Positions 1 through 8,305 are shown, numbered from the stretch's first letter. The stretch is 64,000 nucleotides of DNA from Chitinophaga costaii (GCF_900094705.1 NZ_FMAR01000007.1:124001-188000); one strand, 5' to 3'. Program-made: numbers and translations. The notes: generated from the sequence alone by a model not told the origin.

Positions 1-132
1 ATATTTTTGCCTGCTGGTGGTGAGGTTTTATGGAAGATAAATACCAGGAAAACTGTGAAAGAAATTACAACGAAAAGGTACATACAGTACCTCAGATGGG
101 TTGTATCTTTAGAGGGTCATCACACATATTGA
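1..132 (+). CDS. Possible C-terminal end of an unidentified protein (partial)
   Basis: The first frame is open from the window edge to a TGA at 130-132 (43 codons). The translation begins IFLPAGGEVLWKINTR, which reads like ordinary protein, and a terminator-like hairpin follows at 210-233. There is no recognisable domain and no start inside the window. It could also be a chance open frame in the space between genes. Confidence 0.3.
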   Translation: MFLPAGGEVLWKINTRKTVKEITTKRYIQYLRWVVSLEGHHTY

Positions 133-209
133 CAGCGCTATTATCCTTATGCTTTTTACATCCTGGCTATGAATAATTTGTAAATGCTAGCCTATTCCAT
201 GAAATTGAA

Positions 210-233
210 GCTCTCCAAAAGGAGGGCTTTTTT
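210..233 (+). terminator. Rho-independent terminator, plus strand
   Basis: A 7-bp stem (210-216 with 221-227, one G-T wobble) has an AAAA loop and is followed by six T residues. It would end transcription entering from left of the window. Confidence 0.6.
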
Positions 234-249
234 ATGTGGAACCGCTTAA

Positions 250-279
250 AAAAAATAACCCCTCGGAAAACCGAGGGGT
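250..279 (-). terminator. Terminator of the arginine decarboxylase gene
   Basis: A perfect 9-bp stem (258-266 with 271-279) has an AAAA loop. On the minus strand it is followed by a T-rich tract, as expected just past the decarboxylase stop at 308. Confidence 0.8.
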
Positions 280-307
280 ACCTAAGGTGGATTACTAACC
301 CATTTTT

Positions 308-1747
308 TTAATAACCCAAAATCTTTAACATGCTTTGAGCAGTTTGCTCTTTGGCATATAACCAATCTTTTAATTGCCCGTTTTTATCGTAGCCTACCAC
401 TACATGCTTGGGCGAAGGAATGAGGCAATGTTTAATGCCTCCGTACCCGCTCAATTGATCCTGGTAAGCTCCCGTGTGGAAAAACCCGATATACAAAGGC
501 TCTCCCGCGCTTTTAGTGGATGTAGTAGATTCTCCCGTTTCCACCAAGTTACCCAGTTTGGGCAAAAACACGGCATTAATATGTTCTTCCGAAGTGTAGA
601 AATCATATCCGTCACAGGTTAGTCCACCTAAGTGTACCTCCTGATATTCCTGGTCCCATTTGTTAATGGGGAGCATCAGGAACTTTTCCCCAATACCCCA
701 GGTGTCTGGCAAGGTGGTAATAAAAGAGCTATCTATCATATACCAGATCTCGCGATCGTTCTGCATTTTTTCACCAATCACGCTGTAAACAACAGATCCG
801 CTCTCGCCTACAGTATAAGAACCAAATTCGGTGTAAATATTAGGCACCGGCACCTTGTTCTTTTTACAGATAGACTTGATATTGGATACAATTTCATTCA
901 CCATGTAATTGTAATCGTAATCGAACCCCAACGAATGCTTGATCGGAAAACCGCCACCAATATTAATACTGTCTAACTCCGGACAAATCTTCTTCAACTG
1001 GCAGTACAGGTTCACCACGCGGTTAAACTGGCTCCAGTAATAGATATCGTCTTTAATCCCTTTATTCATGAAGAAGTGCAGCATTTTAAGCTCAAACTTC
1101 TCGTTACCTTTCAATTTGTCTACATAAAATTCCAAAATATCTCTGGAGCGAATACCCAGGCGACTGGTGTAAAAATCGAAAGTTGGTTCTTCCTCGGTGG
1201 CAATACGCATACCCACTTTCACTTTCTTTCCCCGGGGAATATTCTTCTGGTAATCGTCCAATTCCTCTTTATTGTCCAGGATAGGCAATACATTGCTAAA
1301 CCCGCTATTAATTAGCTTGGAGATAGCCTTTGTATATGCTTTGGTTTTATAACCATTACAAATAATGTAGGTATCCTTGGAAAGCTTCTTTCTCTCGTAA
1401 AGCTTATTAATAATATCAATATCGTAAGCAAAAGATGTCTCAATATGTACCCCATGCTTCAGGGTTTCCTCCATAATGAATGAAAAGTGAGAACTTTTGG
1501 TACAATAACAGTAATAATAGGCTGCATCGTACTTGTTCTTCTTGATGGCATCCGCAAACATCTTCTTTGCCTTATTGATCTGCATACCAATTTTAGGCAG
1601 ATAGGTCAGTTTAAAGGGCGTGCCGTATTTATCTATCAGCCCTTTCATGTCCAGGCCATTGTATTCCAGATAGTTATCCTTGACTTCAAAACCTTCCTGT
1701 GGAAATTCAAAAGTCTGATTAACGAGGTCCGTGTAGGTATTATTCAT
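308..1747 (-). CDS. speA: Arginine decarboxylase, PLP fold type III
   Basis: It decarboxylates arginine to agmatine, the first step of the arginine route to polyamines, in the cytoplasm. The 479-aa protein has the alanine-racemase-type barrel followed by a beta domain. The PLP lysine is predicted at K84 in the motif YYCYCTKSSH. A glycine-rich phosphate-binding loop (NIGGGFP) lies near residue 265 and a Cys-Asp pair (GGLTCDGYD) near 380, matching the CD motif of ornithine/arginine/diaminopimelate decarboxylases. Length and motifs fit the Bacteroidota arginine decarboxylase group, which is distinct from the 630-aa E. coli SpeA. It is a single gene with its own terminator. Ornithine or another basic amino acid as substrate cannot be excluded from sequence alone. 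Confidence 0.85.
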   Translation of the reverse strand: MNNTYTDLVNQTFEFPQEGFEVKDNYLEYNGLDMKGLIDKYGTPFKLTYLPKIGMQINKAKKMFADAIKKNKYDAAYYYCYCTKSSHFSFIMEETLKHGVHIETSFAYDIDIINKLYERKKLSKDTYIICNGYKTKAYTKAISKLINSGFSNVLPILDNKEELDDYQKNIPRGKKVKVGMRIATEEEPTFDFYTSRLGIRSRDILEFYVDKLKGNEKFELKMLHFFMNKGIKDDIYYWSQFNRVVNLYCQLKKICPELDSINIGGGFPIKHSLGFDYDYNYMVNEIVSNIKSICKKNKVPVPNIYTEFGSYTVGESGSVVYSVIGEKMQNDREIWYMIDSSFITTLPDTWGIGEKFLMLPINKWDQEYQEVHLGGLTCDGYDFYTSEEHINAVFLPKLGNLVETGESTTSTKSAGEPLYIGFFHTGAYQDQLSGYGGIKHCLIPSPKHVVVGYDKNGQLKDWLYAKEQTAQSMLKILGY

Positions 1748-1985
1748 TTATTCCTTTGAATGAAATTCAGCGTTAGTAAAATTTATTCAGATAAATGTTA
1801 TCACCTCACTGGTAAACTCCTGGTTTATACACCTACGTCAGTTCGGAATCCAGTAAAATTGGTTGCAAAGCTAAATATTTTGCCGTATTGCGGCGCAATT
1901 TTCAGCAGGTTTTTTACAAAAAACAACCAATAAATTATTTTTATTATAAATCAATCAGTTACATGAATTCATCTATAATTAAATA

Positions 1986-2627
1986 TTAAATATCGAATCG
2001 TTTAATCGCCTGTTTGCCTTCGCAGAATAGCAAATCTAATATGCTAAGGTTGGGCAGGAAGCCGGTACGCTCACCAAAAACTTGCGTATAAACAGGCAAA
2101 TCAATGCTTTGCGCATTTTTATCGCCAGGACGGTGGGTGTTACGTGCATCAGTAACTCCACTTTCCGGCAGATACTCATTAACATACTCATCTGTAAGTG
2201 TGTAAGACAGTTCCAGCCCCAACCGTTTGTTTACCCAGTCAAAACAGGCCAGGTTCCAATCCAGCAGGCGCTCAAATGGCTGCTCAAAGAGGGGTCTAAG
2301 TTCATCTTCATAGTATTCGAACCAGGGGGAGCGGCGGTAGGAGGAGACCAAAGTTTTCCAATGTTGATCCTGCCATTTTTCTTCATTACTGATTTTAACA
2401 TCCCTTACAAGCGTTCTTTGGTTCTTTCCTTTGGTAAGGGGCACCGACAATAAAATACGGCCATTAGGGCCTGCAATGTAATAACGGTTTCGAAAACTTA
2501 CTTTTTGATAGTGTTCCCACTGCTCCAAAAGCAATTTTTCGCACTTAATTAAAGTTTTATAGAATGTAATATTTGGAAACAATTGAGATTCAATAAGTAA
2601 TGTTCCTTTTTTTTGTTCCTCTGACAT
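1986..2627 (-). CDS. WbqC-family protein
   Basis: A 213-aa cytoplasmic protein of the WbqC family (Pfam WbqC-like). The recognised pattern is an N-terminal beta-strand block with the phrase FRNRYYIAGPNG, then LSVPLTKGK, then a helical part with SSYRRSPWFEYYEDEL, all typical of Bacteroidota members. WbqC proteins were first named in O-antigen clusters but the biochemical activity is not settled, and in Bacteroidota many lie near the signal peptidase lepB. No such neighbour is visible here; the gene stands alone after a long empty upstream stretch. No signal peptide or membrane segment is seen. Confidence 0.8.
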   Translation of the reverse strand: MSEEQKKGTLLIESQLFPNITFYKTLIKCEKLLLEQWEHYQKVSFRNRYYIAGPNGRILLSVPLTKGKNQRTLVRDVKISNEEKWQDQHWKTLVSSYRRSPWFEYYEDELRPLFEQPFERLLDWNLACFDWVNKRLGLELSYTLTDEYVNEYLPESGVTDARNTHRPGDKNAQSIDLPVYTQVFGERTGFLPNLSILDLLFCEGKQAIKRFDI

Positions 2628-3303
2628 AGTGTCCTAACCGTATTTAAAAAGCTTAAAAATTCATCAATCTGTAGGCTCAATAATTTATGTTTCTACATTT
2701 GACAATTAATTGTAAGTAATTGAAATGCAGCTCATAGAAAAATATAAAATATGCTATTATAGTTAGCAATTTATTTTTTCAGGTAGCTGCGTTTCTCCTT
2801 GCAAAATTACTAAAGTTGTTAGTAGAAAAATCGTTCATTTTCAGGTAATTTTATTTAAAGTAAAATGTAAGGTGAAAAATAAAAGCTGTGCTCTAGAGCA
2901 GCAAAATGCAATTCGAAAGAAAGGATGAAGGATTAGCAATATGGATGGGTACGGTAGAAAGTAACCCTACCCTATTATATATTTGTCACTAACGAAACGT
3001 ATTTGTCACATAAGATGTGTTCGCTAAAAAGACTTATTCTTTCAATAGAGCGAATTAAAAAAAAAGAAATTCAATTTTTATAGATGAGCTTGCATGGATC
3101 AATTAAAATTTAAGGATGTAGAAAATCGCTATTAGGGCAGGCAAAAATCCATTCCCCATCCTTTTTTTTTAATTTTTACCACTTAAAACTGAGTTCTTAG
3201 TTTTAGTCCGCCGGATCGTCCAGTTAAATGTTTCCTATTTTCAGCGCCGGATGTTTGAGATATTGGCCGTTTCGCGTAGGTTTGGGATCGCAAAAAATAA
3301 TAC
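2628..3303. other. 676-bp AT-rich intergenic region between divergent genes
   Basis: No believable reading frame. It holds the promoters of the WbqC gene (minus) and the LEA14-like gene (plus). The 9-mer ATTTGTCAC occurs twice, at 2981-2989 and 3001-3009, start to start exactly 20 bp. A clear Bacteroidota promoter lies at 3254-3284. Confidence 0.7.
3254..3284 (+). promoter_or_regulatory. Bacteroidota sigma-A promoter of the LEA14-like lipoprotein gene
   Basis: The -33 element TTTG (3254-3257) and -7 element TAGGTTTG (3277-3284) are separated by 19 bp. This is an exact match to the TTTG-N19-TAnnTTTG consensus, 19 bp before the ATG at 3304. Confidence 0.8.
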
Positions 3304-3759
3304 ATGAAGAAAGGATTTTGGATTGGCCTGGTGGCGCTTTGCTGGATAGGCAGCAGCGCCTGTGAGAAAGTAAAGGATCTACAATTTGTAAGGGTGGCCG
3401 GTGTAACCTTCGAATCACTTGGTTTTACCCAAAGCAAGGTGCGCATTGAGCTGGCCTATTACAACCCCAATGGTTTTAATCTCCGCCTTAAAGATGCTTC
3501 TTTCGATCTTTTTTTTGATGACGTGCCTGTTGGCCATTCTGTTCAGGACACCATGATAGACATACCTTCCCGCGATACGTTTTATTTTCCGGTAAAACTG
3601 GACATAAATATGAAAAATGTCTTTAGCAACGCCCTTAGCGCCCTGTCTAACCGGGAAGTTACCATCCGTGCCACCGGCAACTGCAAAGTAGGCAAAGGCG
3701 GGGTATACCTCCCCTTCCCGATCAAATGCGAGACCAAACAGCAGCTAAACTTTTTTTAA
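3304..3759 (+). CDS. LEA14-like (LEA type 2) lipoprotein
   Basis: A 151-aa envelope lipoprotein. The N-terminus is a hydrophobic signal with lipobox SSAC, Cys at residue 20. The mature part follows the LEA type 2 / water stress and hypersensitive response domain pattern: VRVAGVTFESLGF, then LAYYNPNGFNLRLKDASFDLFFDDVPVG, then alternating polar/apolar strands. Such domains form a single beta sandwich; in bacteria they are linked to envelope stress or remain uncharacterised. It is monocistronic, with a strong promoter upstream and a 15-bp hairpin terminator downstream. No partner gene gives a more precise role. Confidence 0.75.
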   Translation: MKKGFWIGLVALCWIGSSACEKVKDLQFVRVAGVTFESLGFTQSKVRIELAYYNPNGFNLRLKDASFDLFFDDVPVGHSVQDTMIDIPSRDTFYFPVKLDINMKNVFSNALSALSNREVTIRATGNCKVGKGGVYLPFPIKCETKQQLNFF

Positions 3760-3781
3760 GCCTACCGGCTATAACAATAAA

Positions 3782-3836
3782 AAAGTCCAGTTTTCAGTAA
3801 GGCATTGCCTTTGATGAAAACTGGACTTTCTGTTTT
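3782..3836 (+). terminator. Terminator after the LEA14-like gene
   Basis: A perfect 15-bp stem, 3782-3796 with 3815-3829, followed by a T-rich tract. Confidence 0.85.
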
Positions 3837-3865
3837 TGACCTGTGGTTGAAGCGCACAAGGTTAC

Positions 3866-3912
3866 CAACAAAAAACCGGAAACTGTCTTTTTGTAAGTAC
3901 CAGTTTCCGGTT
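3866..3912 (-). terminator. Terminator of the heavy-metal-associated domain gene
   Basis: A perfect 12-bp stem (3874-3885 with 3901-3912), followed on the minus strand by TTTTT. Confidence 0.85.
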
Positions 3913-3934
3913 ATAGCGTTATTTTATGGAAGCT

Positions 3935-4309
3935 TTAGTGTTTCTTGTCAGGCATACCCCCGCCATCTTCCGGTTTTTTGCAGCAGAGCGGCAGTTTGTC
4001 ATAAGCCTCTTTATCTGCAGTTACGTTATCGGCGTCGAAGCCGGTATTGGCAATGGCCGTTTTAACATTCTCTATATTGGTGCGGTCAGTGAAGTATTTT
4101 ACCGTGGCCGTTTTGTGTTTCCAGTCTACTTTTAAGGATTGTACCCCCTCTTCATGCCCTACAAAGCGCTCAATTTTCTGGCTGCACTCTTCGCATTGCA
4201 CCGTTGGTAAGTTAATCTTGGCAGTGGCTAACGTGCCCTTCTTGGCCTGGGCCGATACTGCGCCGGCCCCAGCCAACAGCAACACCGTCATTAATTGGAT
4301 GATACGCAT
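3935..4309 (-). CDS. Exported heavy-metal-associated (HMA) domain protein
   Basis: A 124-aa protein with an N-terminal signal peptide ending near AVSAQ, followed by one HMA (MerP/CopZ-like) ferredoxin-fold domain with metal site CEEC in TVQCEECSQKIERFV. The tail adds a CC pair (PLCCKKPED) and ends in HKKD-type residues, so it has extra possible metal ligands. It would bind a soft metal such as Cu(I) in the periplasm. I chose the ATG at 4309 rather than the in-frame TTG at 4318 because it gives a standard signal peptide. There is no adjacent P-type ATPase or efflux pump, which is unusual for a metallochaperone. Confidence 0.8.
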   Translation of the reverse strand: MRIIQLMTVLLLAGAGAVSAQAKKGTLATAKINLPTVQCEECSQKIERFVGHEEGVQSLKVDWKHKTATVKYFTDRTNIENVKTAIANTGFDADNVTADKEAYDKLPLCCKKPEDGGGMPDKKH

Positions 4310-4412
4310 ACTTTTCAATTTTGCACTCTAATATAGTGGAATATTTAATATGAAAACAAGGGCGACTCGGTTTTAACAAGGAATAAACAAAACCGGGGTA
4401 CCGTGAAAATTT

Positions 4413-5048
4413 TTACTTACCCCAGGTATCGGGGGATATTCTCCATTCCTGTAGCATGGCTACATCCGCTTCAGACACCAGGCCTTTTTCTACCGCTACG
4501 GAGATCAGGGCATTATAATTACTCAGGGATTTATAAGGTACGTCTGCCGCTGCGAAAGCCTGTACGGCTTTTTCGAACCCATAATTAAAGATAGAAACCA
4601 TACCCACTACTATACCTCCGGCTGCGCGGATAGCCGATACTGCTTCCAGGCTGCTCTTGCCGGTAGAGATCAGGTCTTCTACCACTACTACCTGCTGGCC
4701 TTCCTGCAGAACGCCTTCGATCTGGTTGCCCATGCCATGTTCCTTGGGTTTGGAGCGCACATAAATGAAAGGCAGTTTTAGCTGATCTGCCACTAGGGCT
4801 CCATGGGGGATGCCTGCTGTAGCTACGCCTGCAATCACCGCCGCATCCGGAAAAGTTTCAAACACCACATTGCACAGTTCGGACTTGATATAGTCGCGCA
4901 CGTAGGGGAAGGAAAGTAACTTGCGATTGTCGCAATAAATGGGCGATTTCCAACCGGAGGCCCAGGTGAAGGGCTGTGCGGGGCTTAATTTTACCGCCTG
5001 CACCTGCAGCAGTTTCTCTGCTACCTGTTTTTCACTGATGTTTTGCAT
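4413..5048 (-). CDS. pyrE: Orotate phosphoribosyltransferase
   Basis: It converts orotate and PRPP to orotidine 5'-phosphate in pyrimidine synthesis, in the cytoplasm. The 211-aa length is standard. The PRPP-binding signature is visible as VVVVEDLISTGKSS, and the orotate and substrate loops as SGWKSPIYCDNRKLLSFP and YVRSKPKEHGMGNQIEG. The minus-strand -7 element TATTTTTG (5053-5060) ends only 4 bp before the ATG, so the message is probably leaderless. A divergent Nudix gene starts 110 bp away. Confidence 0.95.
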   Translation of the reverse strand: MQNISEKQVAEKLLQVQAVKLSPAQPFTWASGWKSPIYCDNRKLLSFPYVRDYIKSELCNVVFETFPDAAVIAGVATAGIPHGALVADQLKLPFIYVRSKPKEHGMGNQIEGVLQEGQQVVVVEDLISTGKSSLEAVSAIRAAGGIVVGMVSIFNYGFEKAVQAFAAADVPYKSLSNYNALISVAVEKGLVSEADVAMLQEWRISPDTWGK

Positions 5049-5052
5049 GTCG

Positions 5053-5060
5053 CAAAAATA
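5053..5060 (-). promoter_or_regulatory. -7 element of pyrE
   Basis: TATTTTTG on the minus strand matches TAnnTTTG, 4 bp from the start codon. No convincing -33 element is seen at the usual distance. Confidence 0.5.
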
Positions 5061-5146
5061 ATAAATTAGGCTTAACCACCTGCGGTTTACTGAAACCTGC
5101 TACGGTAAAGGTTTCCGCGCTATACGGTGTATGCCGGTGATTTCTT

Positions 5147-5154
5147 TATCTTTG
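5147..5154 (+). promoter_or_regulatory. -7 element of the Nudix hydrolase gene
   Basis: TATCTTTG matches TAnnTTTG and ends 4 bp before the ATG at 5159, so the transcript would be leaderless or start at the second ATG, 5165. Confidence 0.5.
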
Positions 5155-5158
5155 TATT

Positions 5159-5785
5159 ATGACTATGCTATACACGATCTTCATCGACGAACGGCCTTTA
5201 ATGCTCAGCGATTCCATTCATGGCATTCCTGCCGAATGGCTGAATGCGCCCTTGTACACCCAACCGGATCATGCGCAGATAGCTGCTTCCATCCACGACC
5301 TCAAAACTGGTAAATATACCGCCACGATACTCATAGCTCCCGATGTGAATGCCTTGCTGGAACAGGTAAAGTCTTACTTTACCGTACTGGTGGCAGGCGG
5401 AGGCCTGGTAGTAAATAATGAAGGCGCAGTGTTACTCATGTTTCGACGTGGCAAATGGGACTTGCCTAAGGGAAAGTTGGAAGAAGGTGAAACAATTGAG
5501 GCGTGCGCTTTGCGGGAAGTAGCCGAAGAAACCGGCCTGACCAGCATATCCCTGCTGAACAAGATAACTGAAACCTACCACTATTATTCTCATAAAAACC
5601 GGCCCCTTCTCAAACATACCATTTGGTTTAAGATGCAATTCACCGGCACCGAGCTTACCGTTCCGCAGATTGAAGAAGACATTATGGACATTCAATGGAT
5701 ACAACCGGAGAATATTGGTAAATATATGCAGTACTCTTACCAGAACATCCGATCCGTGTTCGAAAAGGATGGCTTTCAACTTTAA
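5159..5785 (+). CDS. Nudix hydrolase
   Basis: A 208-aa protein. Residues about 80-200 form a Nudix domain with a complete Nudix box, GKLEEGETIEACALRE followed by VAEETGL, so it should hydrolyse a nucleoside diphosphate linked to another group. The phrase RGKWDLPKGKLEEGE resembles MutT/Ap4A-type members. The first 75 residues are a separate unassigned N-terminal region (YTIFIDERPLMLSD) common in Bacteroidota members of this type. Substrate cannot be assigned. It is divergent from pyrE and monocistronic. Confidence 0.85.
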   Translation: MTMLYTIFIDERPLMLSDSIHGIPAEWLNAPLYTQPDHAQIAASIHDLKTGKYTATILIAPDVNALLEQVKSYFTVLVAGGGLVVNNEGAVLLMFRRGKWDLPKGKLEEGETIEACALREVAEETGLTSISLLNKITETYHYYSHKNRPLLKHTIWFKMQFTGTELTVPQIEEDIMDIQWIQPENIGKYMQYSYQNIRSVFEKDGFQL

Positions 5786-5807
5786 CTTAATACTGCCCTA
5801 TAAGCTA

Positions 5808-5840
5808 AAAAGACTGTCATTTCGAATGACAGCCTTTTTT
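5808..5840. terminator. Bidirectional terminator between convergent genes
   Basis: The hairpin arms GACTGTCAT and ATGACAGCC (about 5812-5834, one mismatch) are flanked by A5 on the left and T8 on the right, so it can act on both strands. Confidence 0.8.
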
Positions 5841-5860
5841 TTATACACTCTTTGAGCATT

Positions 5861-6301
5861 TTACCCTTTATCTTTTTTAGAAATGACGGCCACGGTAAGG
5901 CGGCTCACACATACCAGGCGGTGGGCGTCGTCAGTAATGCGGATATCCCACACGTGGGTAGTATTGCCCAGGTGTAAAGGCTTAGCCACGGCATGCACAT
6001 AACCGTCGCGCACACCACGCAGGTGATTGGCGTTGATCTCCATGCCCACGCATATTTGCGTTTGCGGATCGATGATCAGTGCGGAGGCCATGCTGCCCAC
6101 GGTTTCTGCCAGCGCGGCGGAGGCGCCGCCGTGCAGCAACCCGTATGGCTGCCGGGTCTTTTCATCCACCGGCATCATCATGCGCAGGTAATCTGGCCCG
6201 ATCTCGGTAAACTCCATACCCATACAAGCGGCCAAGGTATTATCTCCCCGCTCATTAAGCGCATCCAGAGACACATTCATCGTATGCCAGATAGATTTCA
6301 T
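5861..6301 (-). CDS. Hotdog-fold thioesterase, PaaI/MenI type
   Basis: A 146-aa cytoplasmic acyl-CoA thioesterase. The hotdog signature is clear: MPVDEKTRQPYGLLHGGASAALAE with the catalytic-region Glu in ALAETVGSMAS, and the C-terminal strand block. Closest in style to YdiI/MenI, 1,4-dihydroxy-2-naphthoyl-CoA hydrolase of menaquinone synthesis, which fits Bacteroidota, but no other men gene is next to it and paralogues of this fold use many acyl-CoAs. The next gene on the same strand is coaD, 49 bp upstream, so the two may be co-transcribed. Confidence 0.8.
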   Translation of the reverse strand: MKSIWHTMNVSLDALNERGDNTLAACMGMEFTEIGPDYLRMMMPVDEKTRQPYGLLHGGASAALAETVGSMASALIIDPQTQICVGMEINANHLRGVRDGYVHAVAKPLHLGNTTHVWDIRITDDAHRLVCVSRLTVAVISKKDKG

Positions 6302-6350
6302 GTTAGGTATAATTTGATCATTGAAAAGGTAAGCATTTCCCCAGAGCCGC

Positions 6351-6824
6351 CTATGGCTTTTTTACAGACTGCCATACGGCGGCAGGTAATAATCGGCTGG
6401 CATCTCCGCTGTTACGGATTACATCGCGGACCAGCGTACTGGCCAGGGTGCCTACATTTGGACTGCTATTGAGGAAGTAGGTTTCTATGGATGGATCCAT
6501 CATACGATTCACTTCCGCGATAGCTTTTTCATATTCAAAATCGGTGAAAGACCGTATGCCACGCAGGATGTAGCGGGCGCCTATAGTTTGGCAACATTTT
6601 ATAGTAAGTCCTTCATAAGTGAGGGCTTTTACTTTAGGCTGATTTTTATAAATGTCGCGGATCCAGGCTTGGCGCTGCTCTACCGGGAACATGGGTATTT
6701 TGGTAGCATTCACTCCTATGCCTACTACCACTTCATCGAAAAGTTCCAGTGCCCGGTCAATGATGTCGGTATGGCCGAGGGTAATGGGATCGAATGTGCC
6801 TGGAAATAAGCAGATACGTTGCAT
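6351..6824 (-). CDS. coaD: Phosphopantetheine adenylyltransferase
   Basis: Transfers AMP to 4'-phosphopantetheine, the penultimate step of coenzyme A synthesis. The 157-aa length is typical. Nucleotidyltransferase motifs are present: GTFDPITLGH (T/HxGH) at the N-terminus and LRGIRSFTDFEYE in the middle, with the ISSTxVR-like segment as TLASTLVRD. It starts 3 bp after the rsmD stop, so translation is likely coupled in the DUF3822-rsmD-coaD operon. coaE of the same pathway is elsewhere, at 27.6 kb. Confidence 0.95.
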   Translation of the reverse strand: MQRICLFPGTFDPITLGHTDIIDRALELFDEVVVGIGVNATKIPMFPVEQRQAWIRDIYKNQPKVKALTYEGLTIKCCQTIGARYILRGIRSFTDFEYEKAIAEVNRMMDPSIETYFLNSSPNVGTLASTLVRDVIRNSGDASRLLPAAVWQSVKKP

Positions 6825-6827
6825 GGC

Positions 6828-7397
6828 TCAGGATTTAGAAATGCTTTGTTTCAGCGATTCGCGGTTAATGAAAAAGCTGAAAATGGTAGTACCATAATTC
6901 TTTTCCAGCCGGTAATAGTCGTATTGTTCATAATGGTTACGGGGTGTATGTTCTAACACAAACCAGCCTTCAGGATGGAGCAGTTCCCGTTCAAATATAA
7001 TTTTTGGCAACTGATCGATGGTATTAAGCGCGTAGGGAGGGCCTGCGAATATGAAATCAAATTTTTCGGTACACTGCTCCAGGTATTTAAACACATCCAT
7101 GCGTACCAGCTTCAAGTGTTCAATCTTTAATTGCGCGGCGGTTTTCTGAATGAAATCTGCCATGGCAGGGTCTTTTTCCACAATTGTCTGATCGCGTGCA
7201 CCCCGGCTGTACAATTCATAACTGATGCTGCCGGTTCCGCCAAAAATGTCTAGCGTTTTAAGGGTAGAAAGGTCCAGGTTATGTTGAATAACGTTGAACA
7301 ATCCTTCCTTGGCGATATCTGTAGTGGGCCGGGTATGGGGCATGTTGGTAGGGGGCTGGAACCGTTGTCCGCCCATATCGCCTCCGATTATACGCAT
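6828..7397 (-). CDS. rsmD: 16S rRNA (guanine(966)-N2)-methyltransferase RsmD family
   Basis: A 189-aa SAM-dependent Rossmann methyltransferase predicted to methylate G966 of 16S rRNA. I chose the ATG at 7397 (MRIIGGDMGGQRFQPP), the standard family start; the longer open frame would run deep into the upstream gene. It overlaps that gene's stop by 10 bp, which suggests coupling. The SAM motif is LDIFGGTGSISYEL. Odd: the catalytic (D/N)PPY motif reads FIFAGPPYA, with Gly where Asp or Asn is expected. Context (rsmD-coaD) is conserved. Confidence 0.85.
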   Translation of the reverse strand: MRIIGGDMGGQRFQPPTNMPHTRPTTDIAKEGLFNVIQHNLDLSTLKTLDIFGGTGSISYELYSRGARDQTIVEKDPAMADFIQKTAAQLKIEHLKLVRMDVFKYLEQCTEKFDFIFAGPPYALNTIDQLPKIIFERELLHPEGWFVLEHTPRNHYEQYDYYRLEKNYGTTIFSFFINRESLKQSISKS

Positions 7398-8263
7398 AAG
7401 GCCAGTGCATAAAGATTTTGAAAATAATGGGCGGGAAGTTCCTGCATTTTCCCAATGTAAAGGAAGCCTGGCAAGCGTTCCTGCCATTGCACTTGCGGAA
7501 CAAAACTGCGCAACTCTTCTACGAGGGCATCTGCCTCGGTAACAGCGCCGCCTAATTTTACCTGGGCCTTTTGTTCATCCAGGTTTAATTGGCGCAGCAT
7601 ATTGGTGAGATAATAAACGATATCCAGGCCGCCCTGAAAGTTAAATTCCTGCTGGCAAAGTAGGCGCCCAAATGCATAGGCGGTAAGGGTTACCTTAGGC
7701 TGCTGTATTTCAATATACACAATGCCATCACGCTGCTGGTAGTCCCGGTCGTACACATAGGAACGGAGCAGGGCGGTATTGGCATTAATTACTTTGTCGG
7801 TTGAAAATTCTTTGCGTAAAAAACCTACGAGGTCCTTATCCAATCCATACACATTTACCACTTCCAGTTCATCTATGGTATCGGTCAATACTGCTTCCTG
7901 CATTTTTTCAGGAAACAGAAGGTGCAGGTATTCCTTTTTAAGATTGCTGTTGTAAAATTTGGCAGGTATCAGGGTTTGATTGGAGAGGTCAAAAGCCAGG
8001 AGTACGGAGCGGAAGGCGGTAAACAGCAGCCGGTCTGCATCAAATACTTGTTCTATCATCTCCAGTTCGGCCACAGCGGCTTTTTGCGGTTCAAAGCGGT
8101 AAGATTTCATGGCCAGGAACTTGTTCTCCACTGGTTCAAACACCACATAGCTGAACGAGCCTGCTCCCACCAGCACCAACAGGTGGCAGGTAGTAAGATC
8201 CGTTTCCAATAAAGAAGAGTCGTCCACGGTAAACGCAGGCTGTATTTGATGCACTACAGACAT
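7388..8263 (-). CDS. DUF3822 family protein
   Basis: A 291-aa cytoplasmic protein of the DUF3822 family, which is largely restricted to Bacteroidota and commonly precedes rsmD and coaD, as here. There is no signal peptide. The fold resembles a two-lobed ASKHA/actin-like ATPase with strands such as HLLVLVGAGSFSYVVFEP and VYIEIQQPKVTLTAYAFGRLL, though no clear ATP-binding motif is visible; this is inference. The 10-bp overlap with rsmD implies a shared message. Function unknown; a role tied to ribosome modification or CoA synthesis is only suggested by position. Confidence 0.75.
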   Translation of the reverse strand: MSVVHQIQPAFTVDDSSLLETDLTTCHLLVLVGAGSFSYVVFEPVENKFLAMKSYRFEPQKAAVAELEMIEQVFDADRLLFTAFRSVLLAFDLSNQTLIPAKFYNSNLKKEYLHLLFPEKMQEAVLTDTIDELEVVNVYGLDKDLVGFLRKEFSTDKVINANTALLRSYVYDRDYQQRDGIVYIEIQQPKVTLTAYAFGRLLCQQEFNFQGGLDIVYYLTNMLRQLNLDEQKAQVKLGGAVTEADALVEELRSFVPQVQWQERLPGFLYIGKMQELPAHYFQNLYALALCV

Positions 8264-8305
8264 AGTCTTAATTTGTTGCCTTCAAAAATACAAACTTCCC
8301 TGCTG

